From Bombus terrestris (lineage: Eukaryota > Arthropoda > Insecta > Hymenoptera > Apidae), in NCBI RefSeq assembly GCF_910591885.1, contig NC_063273.1, positions 4,898,001 to 4,962,000 of the forward strand: a DNA stretch of 64,000 bases, in the 5' to 3' direction. A program made the translations under genes and the position numbers. The notes under the pieces were generated by a model, which was not told the origin of the DNA, ran no database searches, and saw nothing but the letters and a program-made list of their open reading frames with translations. Positions 26,970-38,968 of the stretch are shown here, piece by piece (the first letter of the stretch is position 1; every line of letters begins with the position of its first letter).

Positions 26970-27131
26970 ATGTTCGTGCTTCTGCTGCTGCTCGTGCTCA
27001 GACTAAACGCGGGCTTTACCACTGTCAGTCCGTCGCGCTTCTCTCTACACACGGTTTGTAACCTAACGTATCCTAGATTCCAGGGGTCTCACGATACACG
27101 AAATATCCACGCCAAACAGATCCTGGATTAG
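26970..27131 (+). CDS. candidate short frame with signal-peptide-like N terminus
   Basis: From an ATG at 26970 the frame runs 53 codons to a TAG. The first 15 residues, MFVLLLLLVLRLNAG, have the hydrophobic core and small-residue end of a secretory signal peptide. The next 20 or so residues are Ser/Thr-rich and include an N-L-T glycosylation-type site. If real, it would probably be the first coding exon of a secreted or membrane protein, leaving through a weak donor such as ACG|GTTTGT near 27050. Against it: the leucine run comes from a CTG/GTG triplet-like string, the start context is poor, a second ATG frame at 26922 overlaps it, and no partner exon was found. I do not recognise a family. 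Confidence 0.15.
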   Translation: MFVLLLLLVLRLNAGFTTVSPSRFSLHTVCNLTYPRFQGSHDTRNIHAKQILD

Positions 27132-28788
27132 ATGAAAACTGATCTACGAGAGGCACCGTGGGGAGAAGAGAAATTTTATTGAGAACAGAGATATACGGGA
27201 TCCATGACGATCTCCGGAAATAGAGAAAAAAAACCGGACGTTGTTCGCTTTTATCTTCCCATTCTATTTCTCTTCCGTCTCTTCCCGTTTCCCCGTAGTT
27301 GTAACTATCTATGTCGGCTGGAGTTGACGCTCGATCAGTTTCCAAGTTCCATCGCCCGAAACTGGGCCAACTTGATTCGAACGGAATTAAAGCGAACCAG
27401 AGTTTTCAATAAACGATTGTATCCAGCGCGACTAACCGCTGCGACTAGCGTGCCAACCTGAAAGGGTTAGGCTCAAACTCGTTAATTCAATGCCACGGTT
27501 TTTCCCGCTGCCGAACACCTACGCCTTGCGTCAGATTTTATAATTTCGCTACCTCGTCGTAGCCGTCATCAACCACGTAATTTCCATGAAAAATAATTAA
27601 CGCGAAGAGTCGACGTAGTGACGTAAAGCGAAAAGAGCGCAGTCCCATGTTCTTTGTCTACTTCTTTGATTCAGTGAGCCGCGCCATCATCGTTTCGTTT
27701 ACTAACGTCGATTGTTCGACGAGAATAAAAGAAAAAGTGATAACTCCAACGGGAACTCGCGTTCGCGAAGTTCATCGGCGGAAGGAAGCGACAGGAGACA
27801 AAATTAGTTGAAGATACGCGTTGGTGAGACAAGTTTGCAAGCGCTTTCGGGAAATATCGTGGACCCGCAACCGCGCAACAGCGGCAGGCGCTATGGGTAC
27901 AATGAAATTCGAGGAATGAAACACGAGGAAGCTTCATATTCAGCTCGGTCGGCTAGTCGGTCGTTCTCGGTTGGTTTACGAGCTCAGCGACGCATTAATT
28001 CCTTTCGTCGACGGTTTTCGGCCGATCCACTTGGTAACCAGGACAAGCTCACCTAAGACAAGTTCTGGACCTTCGCTGATCAGACGTGGTGGGGATCGCG
28101 TGCTCGTCAAAAAGCTATACGATATTACGCGAAGTGTAAAAACACGTTACAGATCCTTATACATAGCTACCGTTCTAGCGAACCGGTTTATTTCTCGCAC
28201 AATTGTTTCGCTATTTTCCTCTCGAGCCCTCCGTTTCGCGTCGAATACGAGGAAATAAAATTTATCGAAACACGATCAGTCTGCCAGCTGTAGAGATAAA
28301 GTAGAAACGCGTAATGCTGTTTCATTGCCTGGCTGAACGAAACTACGTAGTCTCTTTACATTGTAAATAGATTATGTACATAAACTGTAGAATGTACGGA
28401 TTTCCCTCGTATTTTTGCCAGCAATTATCGTGCTATTTGATTTCTCGCCAACGTTTGTAGGCAGCGGACGCAATGTACCGTCAAATATTACCGGGATACG
28501 TTACACCAGCGTCAAAACGTTTACGCGTCAGCGTAAAAAGTTTCGACGATGAATAAAACTCGCACATTGGGGAAAAACCAAACGATTCGTGCGTTGTACG
28601 CGTAATGTGAAGCTAGCGAGATTCGAGAATTCTTAACGGCGGGTTACGAAGAAAAGAAAAGGAGGAAAAAATTCGACGAAACGGCCGATAACCGATCGCC
28701 AGCCTCGATCCGAGAACCGGGAAAATCGCGCCGCAAGAATCGATCGATCGTAACTTCGGTAATCCGGGCACGTGCATTAAAGGAAGTG
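27132..28788. other. no gene recognised
   Basis: CpG-rich background with random open frames and no supported feature. Confidence 0.45.
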
Positions 28789-28826
28789 GAGAAGAGAGAG
28801 AGGGAGAGAGAGAGAGAGAGAAAAGA
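28789..28826 (+). repeat. (GA)n microsatellite
   Basis: A thirty-eight-base purine stretch dominated by GA dinucleotides, ending in AAAAGAA. Confidence 0.9.
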
Positions 28827-30248
28827 ATCGATCTAACGAGTATCGTTGATCTTTTACTTCTACGTGAGTTCGTACAGAGAAAAAGAAAGACGAAGAGGAA
28901 GCGGGGTGTTAATATCGGTGATGGCAGCGATCTAGATGAAATTATAAACGATCGCCAAGAGAGGTTAATAACAGTGGTTATAATTCTCGCGTGCCAGCTC
29001 TTACGGCGTAATTAAAGTCATAATAGCCGATCGAGTCGATAATGGCCGAACGAGAGGAGGCATCATAAGAGTTGACGACATCGAGTTGGTTCAATGGAAT
29101 TCGTTATACTTGAACGATCCTCCTACTTTTTTCTCGCTAGAAATATTAATTCTTTCCGATCGAGGAACTCCACCTTTCGATTCGTCCATTTCGTCTCATC
29201 GAAGAGATCCCAGACAGAGCGATTTCGTGGCATTTCAATTACAAATCAAGCGTTTGGATCGTTCCGATGGAGGCTGCGAGAGCCCGATCCATTGCTGTGA
29301 TAGTAAGGGTACTGGCGAGGGGATGAATTTTTAAAAAGCTCCAGGGAAACGGGCGAGTTATTTGAAAGTTTTGGGGACGTCGAGCAGAAAAGTTTTCAAA
29401 GGGTGGAGACGGAGAAGAAAAGGGAGCGCAGCTATGGGGAGGATTAGGTGAAAAAAAGGGAAGAACGAAAAAGAAAAAGAAGGTTGCGCGCGCGGTAGGC
29501 TGTGACGACCACACCGGACGCAAGAATAACGCGAGCGACGAAATTGTACCAGCTGTCCGCGACATTTCCGGTTTCGAGAATACGCCGGTTATATACATAT
29601 ATCGAGACGCTTATCGCGAGAAGGCTAGAGCGAAAAAAAGTTTTCCGCCAACGCGATCAGTTTTTACGACAAATCGTGCTTATGAGATTTAAATGGCGAA
29701 ACGAACTCGCTCTTCCCTCTCTTCTTTCCTGCCGCCTTTGCCGGACTGCCTCGTTACGCGCTATGGAGCTTCGGTCGCACCATCTACTTTAATAATTAAT
29801 CGAAAATTATCGACAATGGACGAGTGAAACTTGTTCAAACGATGCGCCACGACGGAGGAGAGGAGTCTCTCGAGCGAAAAGTGCGACAACGACACGACAA
29901 TGGAAGACAAAGGGCGAACAGCGTCGGAGGAAAAGGGACGGAAGGTGGATAACGGGATGGGCAGAGGGTGGAGAGCGGAGAAAAGAAAAGAAAAATCGTC
30001 TCCTTTTCTCCGGGGTAAAATTCGAGAACGCGAAAGAGCGTGTCGGGATGGTCGCCGTCGTTTCCTGCCACTTGGTGTATCCGTGCGAGCGAGTTCTTGA
30101 ACGTTGTTGTACTGTATCGCGTTGGTACTGGTAGAGCTTGTATATCCAAAGGGACTACTCTCGAACGTTGAGGTATCCAATGTATCATCGCGCTAACAAT
30201 ACGAAAGAGAGGGATGGAGAAAGAGAGAGGAAGAACGGGTAAGTGAAA
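28827..30248. other. no gene recognised
   Basis: Background sequence. Purine-rich patches at 29380-29480 and 29940-30000 generate low-complexity Arg/Glu/Lys frames. No exon was recognised. Confidence 0.45.
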
Positions 30249-30277
30249 GGGGGGATGGGTAGGGGAAATGTCGGGGG
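30249..30277 (+). other. G-quadruplex-type motif
   Basis: Four G-runs of 6, 3, 4 and 5 bases are separated by loops of 2, 2 and 7 bases, meeting the usual G3+N1-7 definition on the plus strand. No gene start is evident beside it. Confidence 0.6.
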
Positions 30278-31640
30278 TAGGCGCGAGAGGAGGCAGCCGT
30301 CCGTGTTACGGGATGGGTTCCACACCCACCATTTTGTTCGGAAGGTTATTTATTACTTATTGAAGCGGTCTTGTAATTTCCTCGCGTGATATACTACTAG
30401 CGGAAAAATAATATCGGCCGCGTATGCATTATGTATCTGCGGACGGAGTTCTCTCGATTCGTACGGCACGAACGACGCCGATCGTGCTCGATTTCGGTCG
30501 AGCTATCTTTGAACGCAGCTACAAACAGGGAAACGTCTCCTCGTTTGGTCGTTTCGAGACGGAAGTCACGGGACAGTATGCATGTCGCGGCTTTGGGTTG
30601 TATTTAATGCACTGAATAATGGCAACCTCCGTTCAATTATTCAGCTGGACAAGTTTGCTAGGGATTCAGTCGTACCTTGACGTTTCACCTTCGCTACCTT
30701 ATCGAACTTCTGCAATTGCCTTCGATTGCGTAGATTTCGTAGAATCAACGGGACACGATTGCCGCGAACAACAGAATAGAAATATTCGAAGAAATTTGCA
30801 CAAAGAAAAGCGTTACGATTGGATACAAACCACAATCGGACTGACGCATCCTCGACATATGGCGGGATCGATAAATGATGAGAAGGGAAAGACAAAGTGG
30901 ACGATAGTACGAATCGATGAATATTTCACTTTCTCGTACGGTTGAATCGACTGCACGCGTTTGCGTCGAATCTAAAATGCCACGTCGCATCGCGTCGAGC
31001 TTCTACGTTACCGTATCGATATTTCTCGATGTATGATTGACAAATTATATTCCTCTGTCACAAAGGGTAATGTTCAAGCGGATAATGTCGAATAGAAGTC
31101 TGGCTCGTTTTACCCGGAAACTAACCGCGATAGGAAACAAGATGATTGGCTATTTTTCCCGCGACAAAGGTCATGTCTTGTTAACCTTTCCAAGTTTGAC
31201 CTATACGAGGGTATACTTAAAAAATGTATCAAGATCGTTTTCTCTATCGTTCGTTCTCTTAGATATTCCTGTGTTTTACCCTGCTTGAAATTACGAGACT
31301 TTAAATTACTATGTTGTTGCGATATTTGTCCGCTGCTATAGCGGAATGGAAAACACGGAAATCCTATCGCCGCTCGGCCGTAACTCCTCAACGCTTCGAC
31401 GCGTTGTTCGCGACCGAAACAATACGAATGAAAACCAGGCGTCGATCTGCCGGTCAAAGAAGAGACACTCGATATATTTTTTCCAGATAATTTTTGTTAC
31501 GTTCGGTGACAAATCTTTGCAATTAATGCGTACACCAGAAAACGGCTGTTTCTCCGATGAACGAAACGTTCGTTACCCAAATTGGACGATCGATCGATCG
31601 GTTGGTCGCGTGGCGTGGCGTTCGCCGATTAGACGCGTTT
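30278..31640. other. no gene recognised
   Basis: Background DNA with short random frames and no supported feature. Confidence 0.45.
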
Positions 31641-31676
31641 CGTATTAAAATCCGTATTAAAGTCCAAATTAAAATT
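31641..31676 (+). repeat. 12-bp tandem repeat, three copies
   Basis: CGTATTAAAATC, CGTATTAAAGTC and CAAATTAAAATT follow one another without spacing. The copies are slightly diverged. Confidence 0.7.
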
Positions 31677-31941
31677 GCGACCCGCATACGAAAAATGTCG
31701 GGCTGTCGCGAGCGAATATGTTTGAAATATCGGTTATCCGGGGTCAATAACATTGCCAAAATCAAATATAGCGTACCGTCGCGCAAGGATATACCGCATT
31801 GCTAGCCAGGATGACAGGAGCGAATAGAAACGTTCATAGTGTCGCGCACACGTACTCGAGCATGTGCATACTCTTGCGCAAGCATCGAGTATAGGATACC
31901 TTTCGGTAGAATTGACCCGGATATAATCGGACGTTGGTAGT

Positions 31942-31965
31942 GCAGCAGCAGTGGCAGCAGCAGCC
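31942..31965 (+). repeat. interrupted (CAG)n tract
   Basis: Two groups of three CAG units are separated by TGG. It lies about 65 bases upstream of the candidate 5' exon at 32030. Confidence 0.75.
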
Positions 31966-32029
31966 CTTCTCGAACCTGCTTCTCAACCGCTCGCCTCTGC
32001 TCTTCCGTTTCTCCGGCCCTTCCGGCACA

Positions 32030-32123
32030 ATGAACCAACCGACCGGTAGTAGCATCGGTGTCCAGTGTGTATCAACGTGGACTACGAACTGTGAACTGCC
32101 ACCGGCCGGCAGGCTGTTGTGCG
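32030..32123 (+). CDS. candidate first coding exon ending at a consensus splice donor
   Basis: An ATG in reasonable insect context (GGCACA before ATG) opens 31 codons beginning MNQPTGSSIG. The frame reaches GCG|GTAAGT at 32124, a full-consensus 5' splice site, and the same frame stops 11 codons later if unspliced. Upstream, 31942-32029 holds a CAG tract and pyrimidine-rich sequence that could be 5' untranslated leader. The peptide has three cysteines and no signal peptide, and I do not recognise it. It could equally be a non-coding 5' exon or a chance donor. No downstream partner exon was identified. Confidence 0.2.
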
Positions 32124-34065
32124 GTAAGTGGTACGAGCGCGAAACAGGTCAGCCGTAAGCGGCGAAATCCCAGTCTGTCGGAATAGTTGGTTGCCACCTT
32201 GCCGCGATGCGTCGTCGCCACGTTACAACGGCGTGGACATTGTTTGATGCCATCGGAAATCATATTTAGCCTGTCGCAATACTATTCAGATAGGAGACGT
32301 CGTCTTATCGCCTGACACTCGGATGGCAAAGATTTTAACGAGTATCGACAGTGATATTATTTGTCATCGATGAGCTGTCGGATCCGTAAACGACAAAACT
32401 TTTGCATTTCGATGTCGAGTGAAAAATCGGAAAGAAGTTGCGAGTAAAAATAACGCGCAAACTTGGTCGGGACGTTCCTCCGCGACGAGACGTTCTAATA
32501 ACGCGTGCTAAAGGGAAAATAAAAAGAACAGCCGGCCGATGTAACGAGAAAAGGCGAGTTAAAATATAACAAAGCGGCGAGAAACTCAAGAATAATTGAA
32601 GGGCCGACGCAAGCTGGGCGCGAAAGCGAACGTTATTAAATCCAGTCAGTCCGCTGCGCAGTGGAACGTAATTAAAAATCTAATTTCATCGCAGCGACTC
32701 CGAACGTCCGCCAGACGCCGGCCGAAATTATGCCCTCGTAATCGTTTCATACACAAATACCTAAATAATTGTCGTTTCCCTCGCGCAAAGCGCACGCAAA
32801 TTGCCTCCGCTGCTTTGCCCGCCGCAAATAGCTCCGGTCTGTCAGCAAATTAATTTAGATTCGATTCGACGCGCCATAAACGATCATTTTATCGTCCTTC
32901 GCGATCAATTAACTGGCTAGCCGATCGTACTAATTTCTACGATTCGCGTCGGAACTGCCGGAAAACTACGCTTTCTCTTTGAAACGTTTCGATCTTCTTT
33001 GTCCCTGCTTTACAGTCCAGCATAACGTCTAACGCGTTTCAAGTTTAAGATCAACGCGTTGACAACGGGACAAATAAGAAGCAGCGGGGGGTTGAGAAAG
33101 AAGTAGAGAGAGTTGCAAATGGACAGGTTTACGAGTAGGCATATTTTTGTTCTTTCTTGAAATGTTTTATAAACGCGGTTCCTAGTGTAACAACGAGCGG
33201 TCGCGCAAAGAATGTAAGGTTGAACCAGGGTGCAATGTGGCGCTGGCAGGCAGGGAGTGGCGCGACGCGGAGGGGATGCAGCTGCCGCCGGGGTTGCCAT
33301 ATTCAAAACGAGCAATAGCTCGGAGCCAGCTACCGCTTATTTTATGGGTAATGCGTTTCGCCGTCGCACTTTTATTTTATTTTGTGATTTGCTACTGCAA
33401 CGTATTACTCGACTCCAGCGACGTCACGTACCGCGTGCATCGTACGTACATACGCGTGCGACCAAGCGCGTTTACATCCTCTGCGGTGCAATGCGTCGCG
33501 AAACATCCAACCTTGCCAACTTTCGCCTCTTTTCGCCACGCGATTTCTTTTTACCCCTCGTCCGACCGACTAATGATCTCTCTTCGCTCTTTTACCAGGT
33601 TTTTCCTGCGCTCTTCCGATGCGTGGACTCGAACTCTCCACTTTCGTCGCATCACGTTCGCAAATTTTTCCCGCAGAACGATTTTTCTAGCGAAGGAGAC
33701 GTTCGTTCTATCGGCAGATGGTCGATGTCGGCTGACCACTTCGCAAAAGGATCAAACTGTATCTATACGTGATATTTCGTTGAAATTTGACACGCGATCA
33801 CGATCTTGGAAATCGTTCGTCGACGGTGCTCTACAAATATCGAGTGTTTATCTAAAAAATAATCGGCTTGGCGTAGACTGTTTATCGTTGGAGAAAGGAT
33901 AAGCCGTTCTATCGGACGGAATCTTCGAGCATCGAAATTTAATTTCAGCAGCAGGAAGTTTCTGCCAGCGATCGCTTCCGACTACCGTGTACGCTATTGT
34001 CCCGAGCGTCGAAATTACCGGAACGTTTGGCTTTTAAAGAAGTTTCTGTCTCTGGGTATACTCTG
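32124..34065. other. no gene recognised
   Basis: Includes the longest open frame in the window, plus strand, from an ATG near 33276 to 33902. I think it is chance (see the rejected list). The rest is CpG-rich background. Confidence 0.4.
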
Positions 34066-34128
34066 CGCCATGTACCGTGTACTCTCTGCCGTGTACTGTG
34101 TACCATGTATCGTGTACAGTGTACATAC
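34066..34128. repeat. degenerate GTGTAC-rich tandem repeat
   Basis: TGTAC recurs six times within about 63 bases in units such as CCGTGTACTGTGTACCATG. Because GTAC is self-complementary, the stretch can also fold on itself. It looks like a decayed minisatellite. Confidence 0.6.
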
Positions 34129-35656
34129 AGGATAGAACAAGCGTACGGTATCGTTCCCCCTGTTTAAACGGGGTAAATAGGAATGGCAATAATACCCCAT
34201 GTCTTGGGAAGTATCGACCCTATCGGTGTCTCTCCGGAGACCGATATTACGTGTGTTACCAAGAAATGAAAAAGGAAACGAGACTCGACTTGTACGCACC
34301 AACCGAATCGAACGACGCGAGTGGGAAAGAGAAGAGAAAGGAACCGCGGAGGGGAAGTCGAGGAGGAAGGAAGAAAGGAACGAACCGACTGGAAAACGAC
34401 CAAGAACAACAAAACTACGTATTCCTGTCGCGTGTCTCTGGGTCCCTTCTCCGATTTCAGTATACGTTCGGTCCCGTTTCCTTCTAATTTGTCTTTTCGC
34501 AACGAATATTTCACGCTGCCACTGACGTTTCACGGCGGATTAAAGGCAACCACTCGGAGAAAATGTGAAATCTCCCTAGAAGGAGAAGTCGAGGCTTTGA
34601 TCGAGACACGACACGGACTTACCAGAGATATTAGCGAATATCGTGAAACATCGACGTGCCTTCCTAGTCTCTCGTATCCGATTTTGAAACGCGATCCGAC
34701 AATTAACGCCCCACAAAGAGGAACGTTTGCAACGGGGATCCCTTCGAGTGGAAAAAGGCTGGCGATTCGATGGCTGACAAAGTTACTTGAAATCGATGCT
34801 AGAGCTCTCTCATTAACGTAATGCGTCCGCTAGAGTGCGAGGTTGGCGAAGCTGACGCGACGGCGATGCCAAAGCCAAAAGGAAGCAGCGGCATCCGAGC
34901 AGTGAACGCAGGTTACGCGAACCCGGAAATTGATTGTCCAGCCGATATTAATCTCGCAGCTCGTCTATGTCGCGGTTTCAACGACAGGCTGGACGGCTGC
35001 TTTGACCATTCTCTTAATTGGAAGATGAGACGGAGCAAGGGAACCGATGCGACGTCAAGCTCCGACAAGAGAGAAAATAATTATTCAAGGTCGAAGGGCC
35101 ACGCGTACTTTCTCTCGCCCGGCCATTTGTCAAATCCTGATGAACTCTGCCACGCGTCACCAAGTCGTTCTCTCGGCCATGAATTAAAGCGACGACGCTT
35201 GCGAATTCGCGTCTCGAGCATTGTTCCGAGTTTCGAGTTTGCGGCTGCAGTTATCGAACTCCGAGATGTACTTCAATCTTACGAAGAGGCGCGCGCGGCA
35301 TCACGGATCCTTAAAGACGATTCGTCAGTCAATTACTTCCCGACAACTTTGCCCGCGTAAAAATAACCGCCACGTCACGAGCCACGAGCGCCGAAGTTAC
35401 GACAAACGAGAGAAACTTCCCTCGGAATCGCGGAATTCCAGCCGAATTTTTCATCGTCGGTGAACATTATTCGAGAACTTTTTCAACTTAAAGACGCCGA
35501 AACGAACGAGCGGAAAAAGATGCTTAATTAAGGTTTAATTCAGGCCCCATTCCGTTCCTTTTTCTCGGCTAGCGACGTTACGTCAATTTTTGTTCCGCCG
35601 TTCTGGATGCGTCTACCTACCCGCGTAATATTTTACCAACGGATTTTTCAAAGGGC
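34129..35656. other. no gene recognised
   Basis: A purine-rich patch lies at 34320-34380. A 179-codon plus-strand frame (34821-35360) has no recognisable domain. A GTAAGT on the minus strand at about 34615-34620 follows an open frame, but nothing identifies that as an exon. Confidence 0.4.
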
Positions 35657-35760
35657 AAAGAAGAAAAGGGGAAAGAAGGAGTGAAAGAAAGGGAGAGAGA
35701 GAGAGAGAAGAGGGAGAAAAGGAGAAAGAGCTAGAAGGGGAAAAGGAAAAGGCAGGGATG
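35657..35760 (+). repeat. purine-rich (GA/AG) low-complexity tract
   Basis: About 100 bases are nearly all A and G on the plus strand, including GA dinucleotide runs around 35692-35710. Confidence 0.8.
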
Positions 35761-38180
35761 GCGGGCAGAAAATGGTCGTGGACTGAAGTCGATGGCTACA
35801 GCCGTACAGCCGGAGGAGCGCAAAAAAATTGCAAGTGCGAGCTGGAAGTTACGATTTTTCCGCGGCCTAGTCGGCTCGCGTAGCGCCGGTCCCAGAGGTA
35901 TAAATTTATGTGGCAACTTTCGCCAGGAACCAAATGCACGCGGATTCTGATATTATATATAGCCGGGAAAAGTAAGCCAGGGGGTAGTTTATCCTCTGGT
36001 AGACACAACCTAGATATTATGGTTTCTAAAATGTACCGCAGTTGGTCCGTTCGAAAATGGTGCGGATTCTTTTGAAATCCTCGTCCGAGTCGACTCGTCC
36101 TCCATCGAGGAAAATGGAACGCTTGTGAACGATAAACGATCGAAACTACGTCCACGGGATCGAAATCTATCGTTTAAATCGACGAACATAAACGCGATTG
36201 CTCTTTGTTACGGTATCAGGCGCGTGCATTCATCCTTTGTAGCTACAATTTGCTTTCAGCGAATCCGTTATCTTCGACGAGGAACGTTCGCTAAAGCCAA
36301 GTTACCGGCAAGATTCAGCAAGTCCATGCTGAGCCAATGCTCTATGAATTAAAGATGGTGCAGAGCGGAGTGGCGATTCGCGAGTGAGAAAATACGAGGA
36401 AACCTATATATTCGCGAAACACGCGCGCGGTCAAAAATCACGAATCGCGGCGAATCGCGATCGTCCTAACGACGAAACGATCGCGAAACCAACGAAACTC
36501 GATGGTCGTTACCGAATTTAAATTGTATATCGCGACGTGAAGCGAGAATCACGAAACAGGGCCAGCTATTATTCCAACAAGGAAGTCCTGGTTTCGGAGC
36601 GAGCCATCAAGACGCTGCACCGTTTTAATTAAGCACAGCGTAGTCGAGCCGGTAGTCGAACGTCACTCGACAGCACCGATTGTTATTATCGTCGCTAACG
36701 AGTAATTTGTTTACTCGGGACGATATAATTTAGAACGTTTGGCGAGATCGGATAGTTCTGGGCGGTTTAGGTGCGAGGTAGAGAGCGAATGCCGGGAGGG
36801 TCGGCGGGGTAGGTGGCGCAATGACGTGACAGACCGCAATCGCTTTACATATTCATGATGTAGCTTCGTGGACGTGCACCACGAAATCATAGAATTCGTC
36901 GGCCTCGTCGACCATTCGGGATTGTTGTAAAATCGTTCGACGCCTATCCGTGTCGTTCTTCCTTTCGGTCTCGTTGCAGAAATTCTCTGCGAATCATTAA
37001 CGGCCGGACCTCCGTGAGATAATTACCTCTATTCTCAGTTAAAATTATAGCAGAGGCTGGGAATCTTCTCTCGTCGGTTTACTCTGTGCGGTGTAGCCTC
37101 GCCGCATCGCTTATTACATTTTGGATACACGATCGCTTCAAGTATTTCCTTAAGTAAATCGAGCGACGCATACAATGTAATATTCTCGACCACGTTATGA
37201 CGCCGTCGTATTTACCCGCGTCCGTTCTCTTTCACGCGGATTAATCCCATCGTATTAATACGGCTTTAACGAGAGCGATGGGCTAACGACGTGAGAGCGT
37301 GTCATTGGCGGGGATAGGAAGACGTCCTTTAACGGAAAGACGAGAGAAGTAACATCGTAGGGGCAAGCAGAACGATCCCCAGGCAGAACCGATCGCGCGT
37401 CTGGATCCGAGCCACCGAGATATCGATTCGGTTCTTAAAGCGTAAAACGGGTCGTCGACTTTCATCCTTTTCCGTTCGACACTCGGGAATTAGGGTCGAC
37501 GAATCCTTTCCGAGCGAAGAACTCGAGAAGGGCCTGAAAGCCGTCAGAGGACTCCGGGGGCTCTTTTTTACGATAAATTTCACCGAGTGCCGGCTCGGGT
37601 CAATCGTTTCGTCGACCCCCTTAGACCCCTTACATTCCCTATATTCCCTGCTAGGCTAACCTTGTACTTAACCAAGCATCTATTCGTTTCTGTCTAACAG
37701 CCGTACCAAGGTGCAGTATCTGATAATAGGCGATTTCAACCGACTTCCCGTTATTTTGCTCGTGAGATTATTCGATGTGGCGACCGATGCGATCGTTGGC
37801 CGGTTCGTTTGATGGTTGACTGAGATTTTAGTCGATTAGCTGGTCGATTATAGGGCAACGAAGATGGAGAAAATTTCGTTTTCTTAAGCCGTTCGGCTAA
37901 GCAGCGAAGACGCTGTACGATAGAAGAAGTCGGGAAGTTCGAGAAAGCTTTGCGTAAGTGCTTTTGGCCCAGAGTAACGGAGAAATTCAAAGGCTACCGA
38001 GAAATCGAGCGGATTCGTGAAGAAGCCTCGGGATAGCGAATAGGTCTATCGACTGATCCAGCCAGAGTCCTGAGAGTCGAAGTTTGAACGAATCGGAACG
38101 GTGGCCCGAGGTGCCTGTGTGCGGCGCCGTGGAAAAAAAACGAGAGGAAGATGAAGATGCCGAGCGAGGATGAAATGGAC
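35761..38180. other. no gene recognised
   Basis: CpG-rich background. A G-rich patch at about 36785-36815 has only three G3+ runs and so does not meet the quadruplex definition. No exon was recognised. Confidence 0.45.
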
Positions 38181-38220
38181 AGAGAGAGGGGCAGAAAGAG
38201 AGAGAGAAAGAAAGAGAAAG
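38181..38220 (+). repeat. (GA)n-type low-complexity tract
   Basis: AGAGAGAGG and AAAGAGAGAGAG units form an almost pure purine stretch. Confidence 0.8.
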
Positions 38221-38939
38221 ACAACAAAAGAGCGAGCGCCGCAACTCCTCTTTCACAGTATTTCTATGACGTTGCCGCGTTTCGTGGTTCATTAGTGAAA
38301 AAGGGTTTCCCTTTTGTTGGTCGTGATACCATTGCGAAATGCTGCCAGTACGATTCTATATCGCCGTCTGCGCAGCCTTCTCGACCATTAGCCGGTTATT
38401 CGAAGCAACTACTTTGTCAGATGTTGGCGAAATTTCGATGATAGCACGGTCGGCAGGCCGAATGTCTTGCGCCGTGCCGTTTAAAATCGTCGTGATTGTT
38501 TCACCCAGCCGAAAGAACGATGTCTATTAATCGGGACGTCGTCGTGGCGTGTCGCAACGACGGCTGAACAATTTGAGACTCACCTCGTCGCCTGTAAATA
38601 ATTTTTATTTATGGCCTAAGCTTCAAACGCAAGATAATTGCGACTCGTCGAATGTCATAAATAGAAGAAAAGAAAATCTGGTGGAAGAATCGTCCGTAAA
38701 CCTCGCCGCTAACCCTCTCCTGCTCGATAAATGAGTTTTTGTCGTGAGAGGAACCAGGTGGTACCGTCCAAGTATGGTACAAACGCGATTTTCGAGAGAA
38801 ATCGTTCGAACTGAACATGATGTGAAAGGGCGACAGCGAGGGGCGCGGAGACGCGCGTACAGACGCAAATGGATGGTTGCTGCGTTTCCGGAGGCAGAGC
38901 CCGAGGGAGGCTAGGCTTGTCCAGAGCTGGATTTAGGAT
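38221..38939. other. no gene recognised
   Basis: Background sequence with no supported feature. Confidence 0.45.
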
Positions 38940-38968
38940 GAGTCCGAGTCCGAATTCGAGTTCGAGAA
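38940..38968 (+). repeat. hexamer tandem repeat GAGTCC/GAGTTC
   Basis: GAGTCC GAGTCC GAATTC GAGTTC GAGAAT form a five-unit degenerate hexamer array with an internal GAATTC palindrome. Confidence 0.65.

Noticed and set aside
33237..33902. Longest open frame in the window (plus strand, about 209 codons from the ATG near 33276) with one hydrophobic segment
   Set aside because: It overlaps another 180-codon frame in a different phase and its translation is Arg/Phe/Ser-rich without a domain. One hydrophobic run is not enough evidence of a gene.
34821..35360. 179-codon plus-strand frame
   Set aside because: Composition is like neighbouring non-coding DNA, with no recognised domain and no splice or start support.
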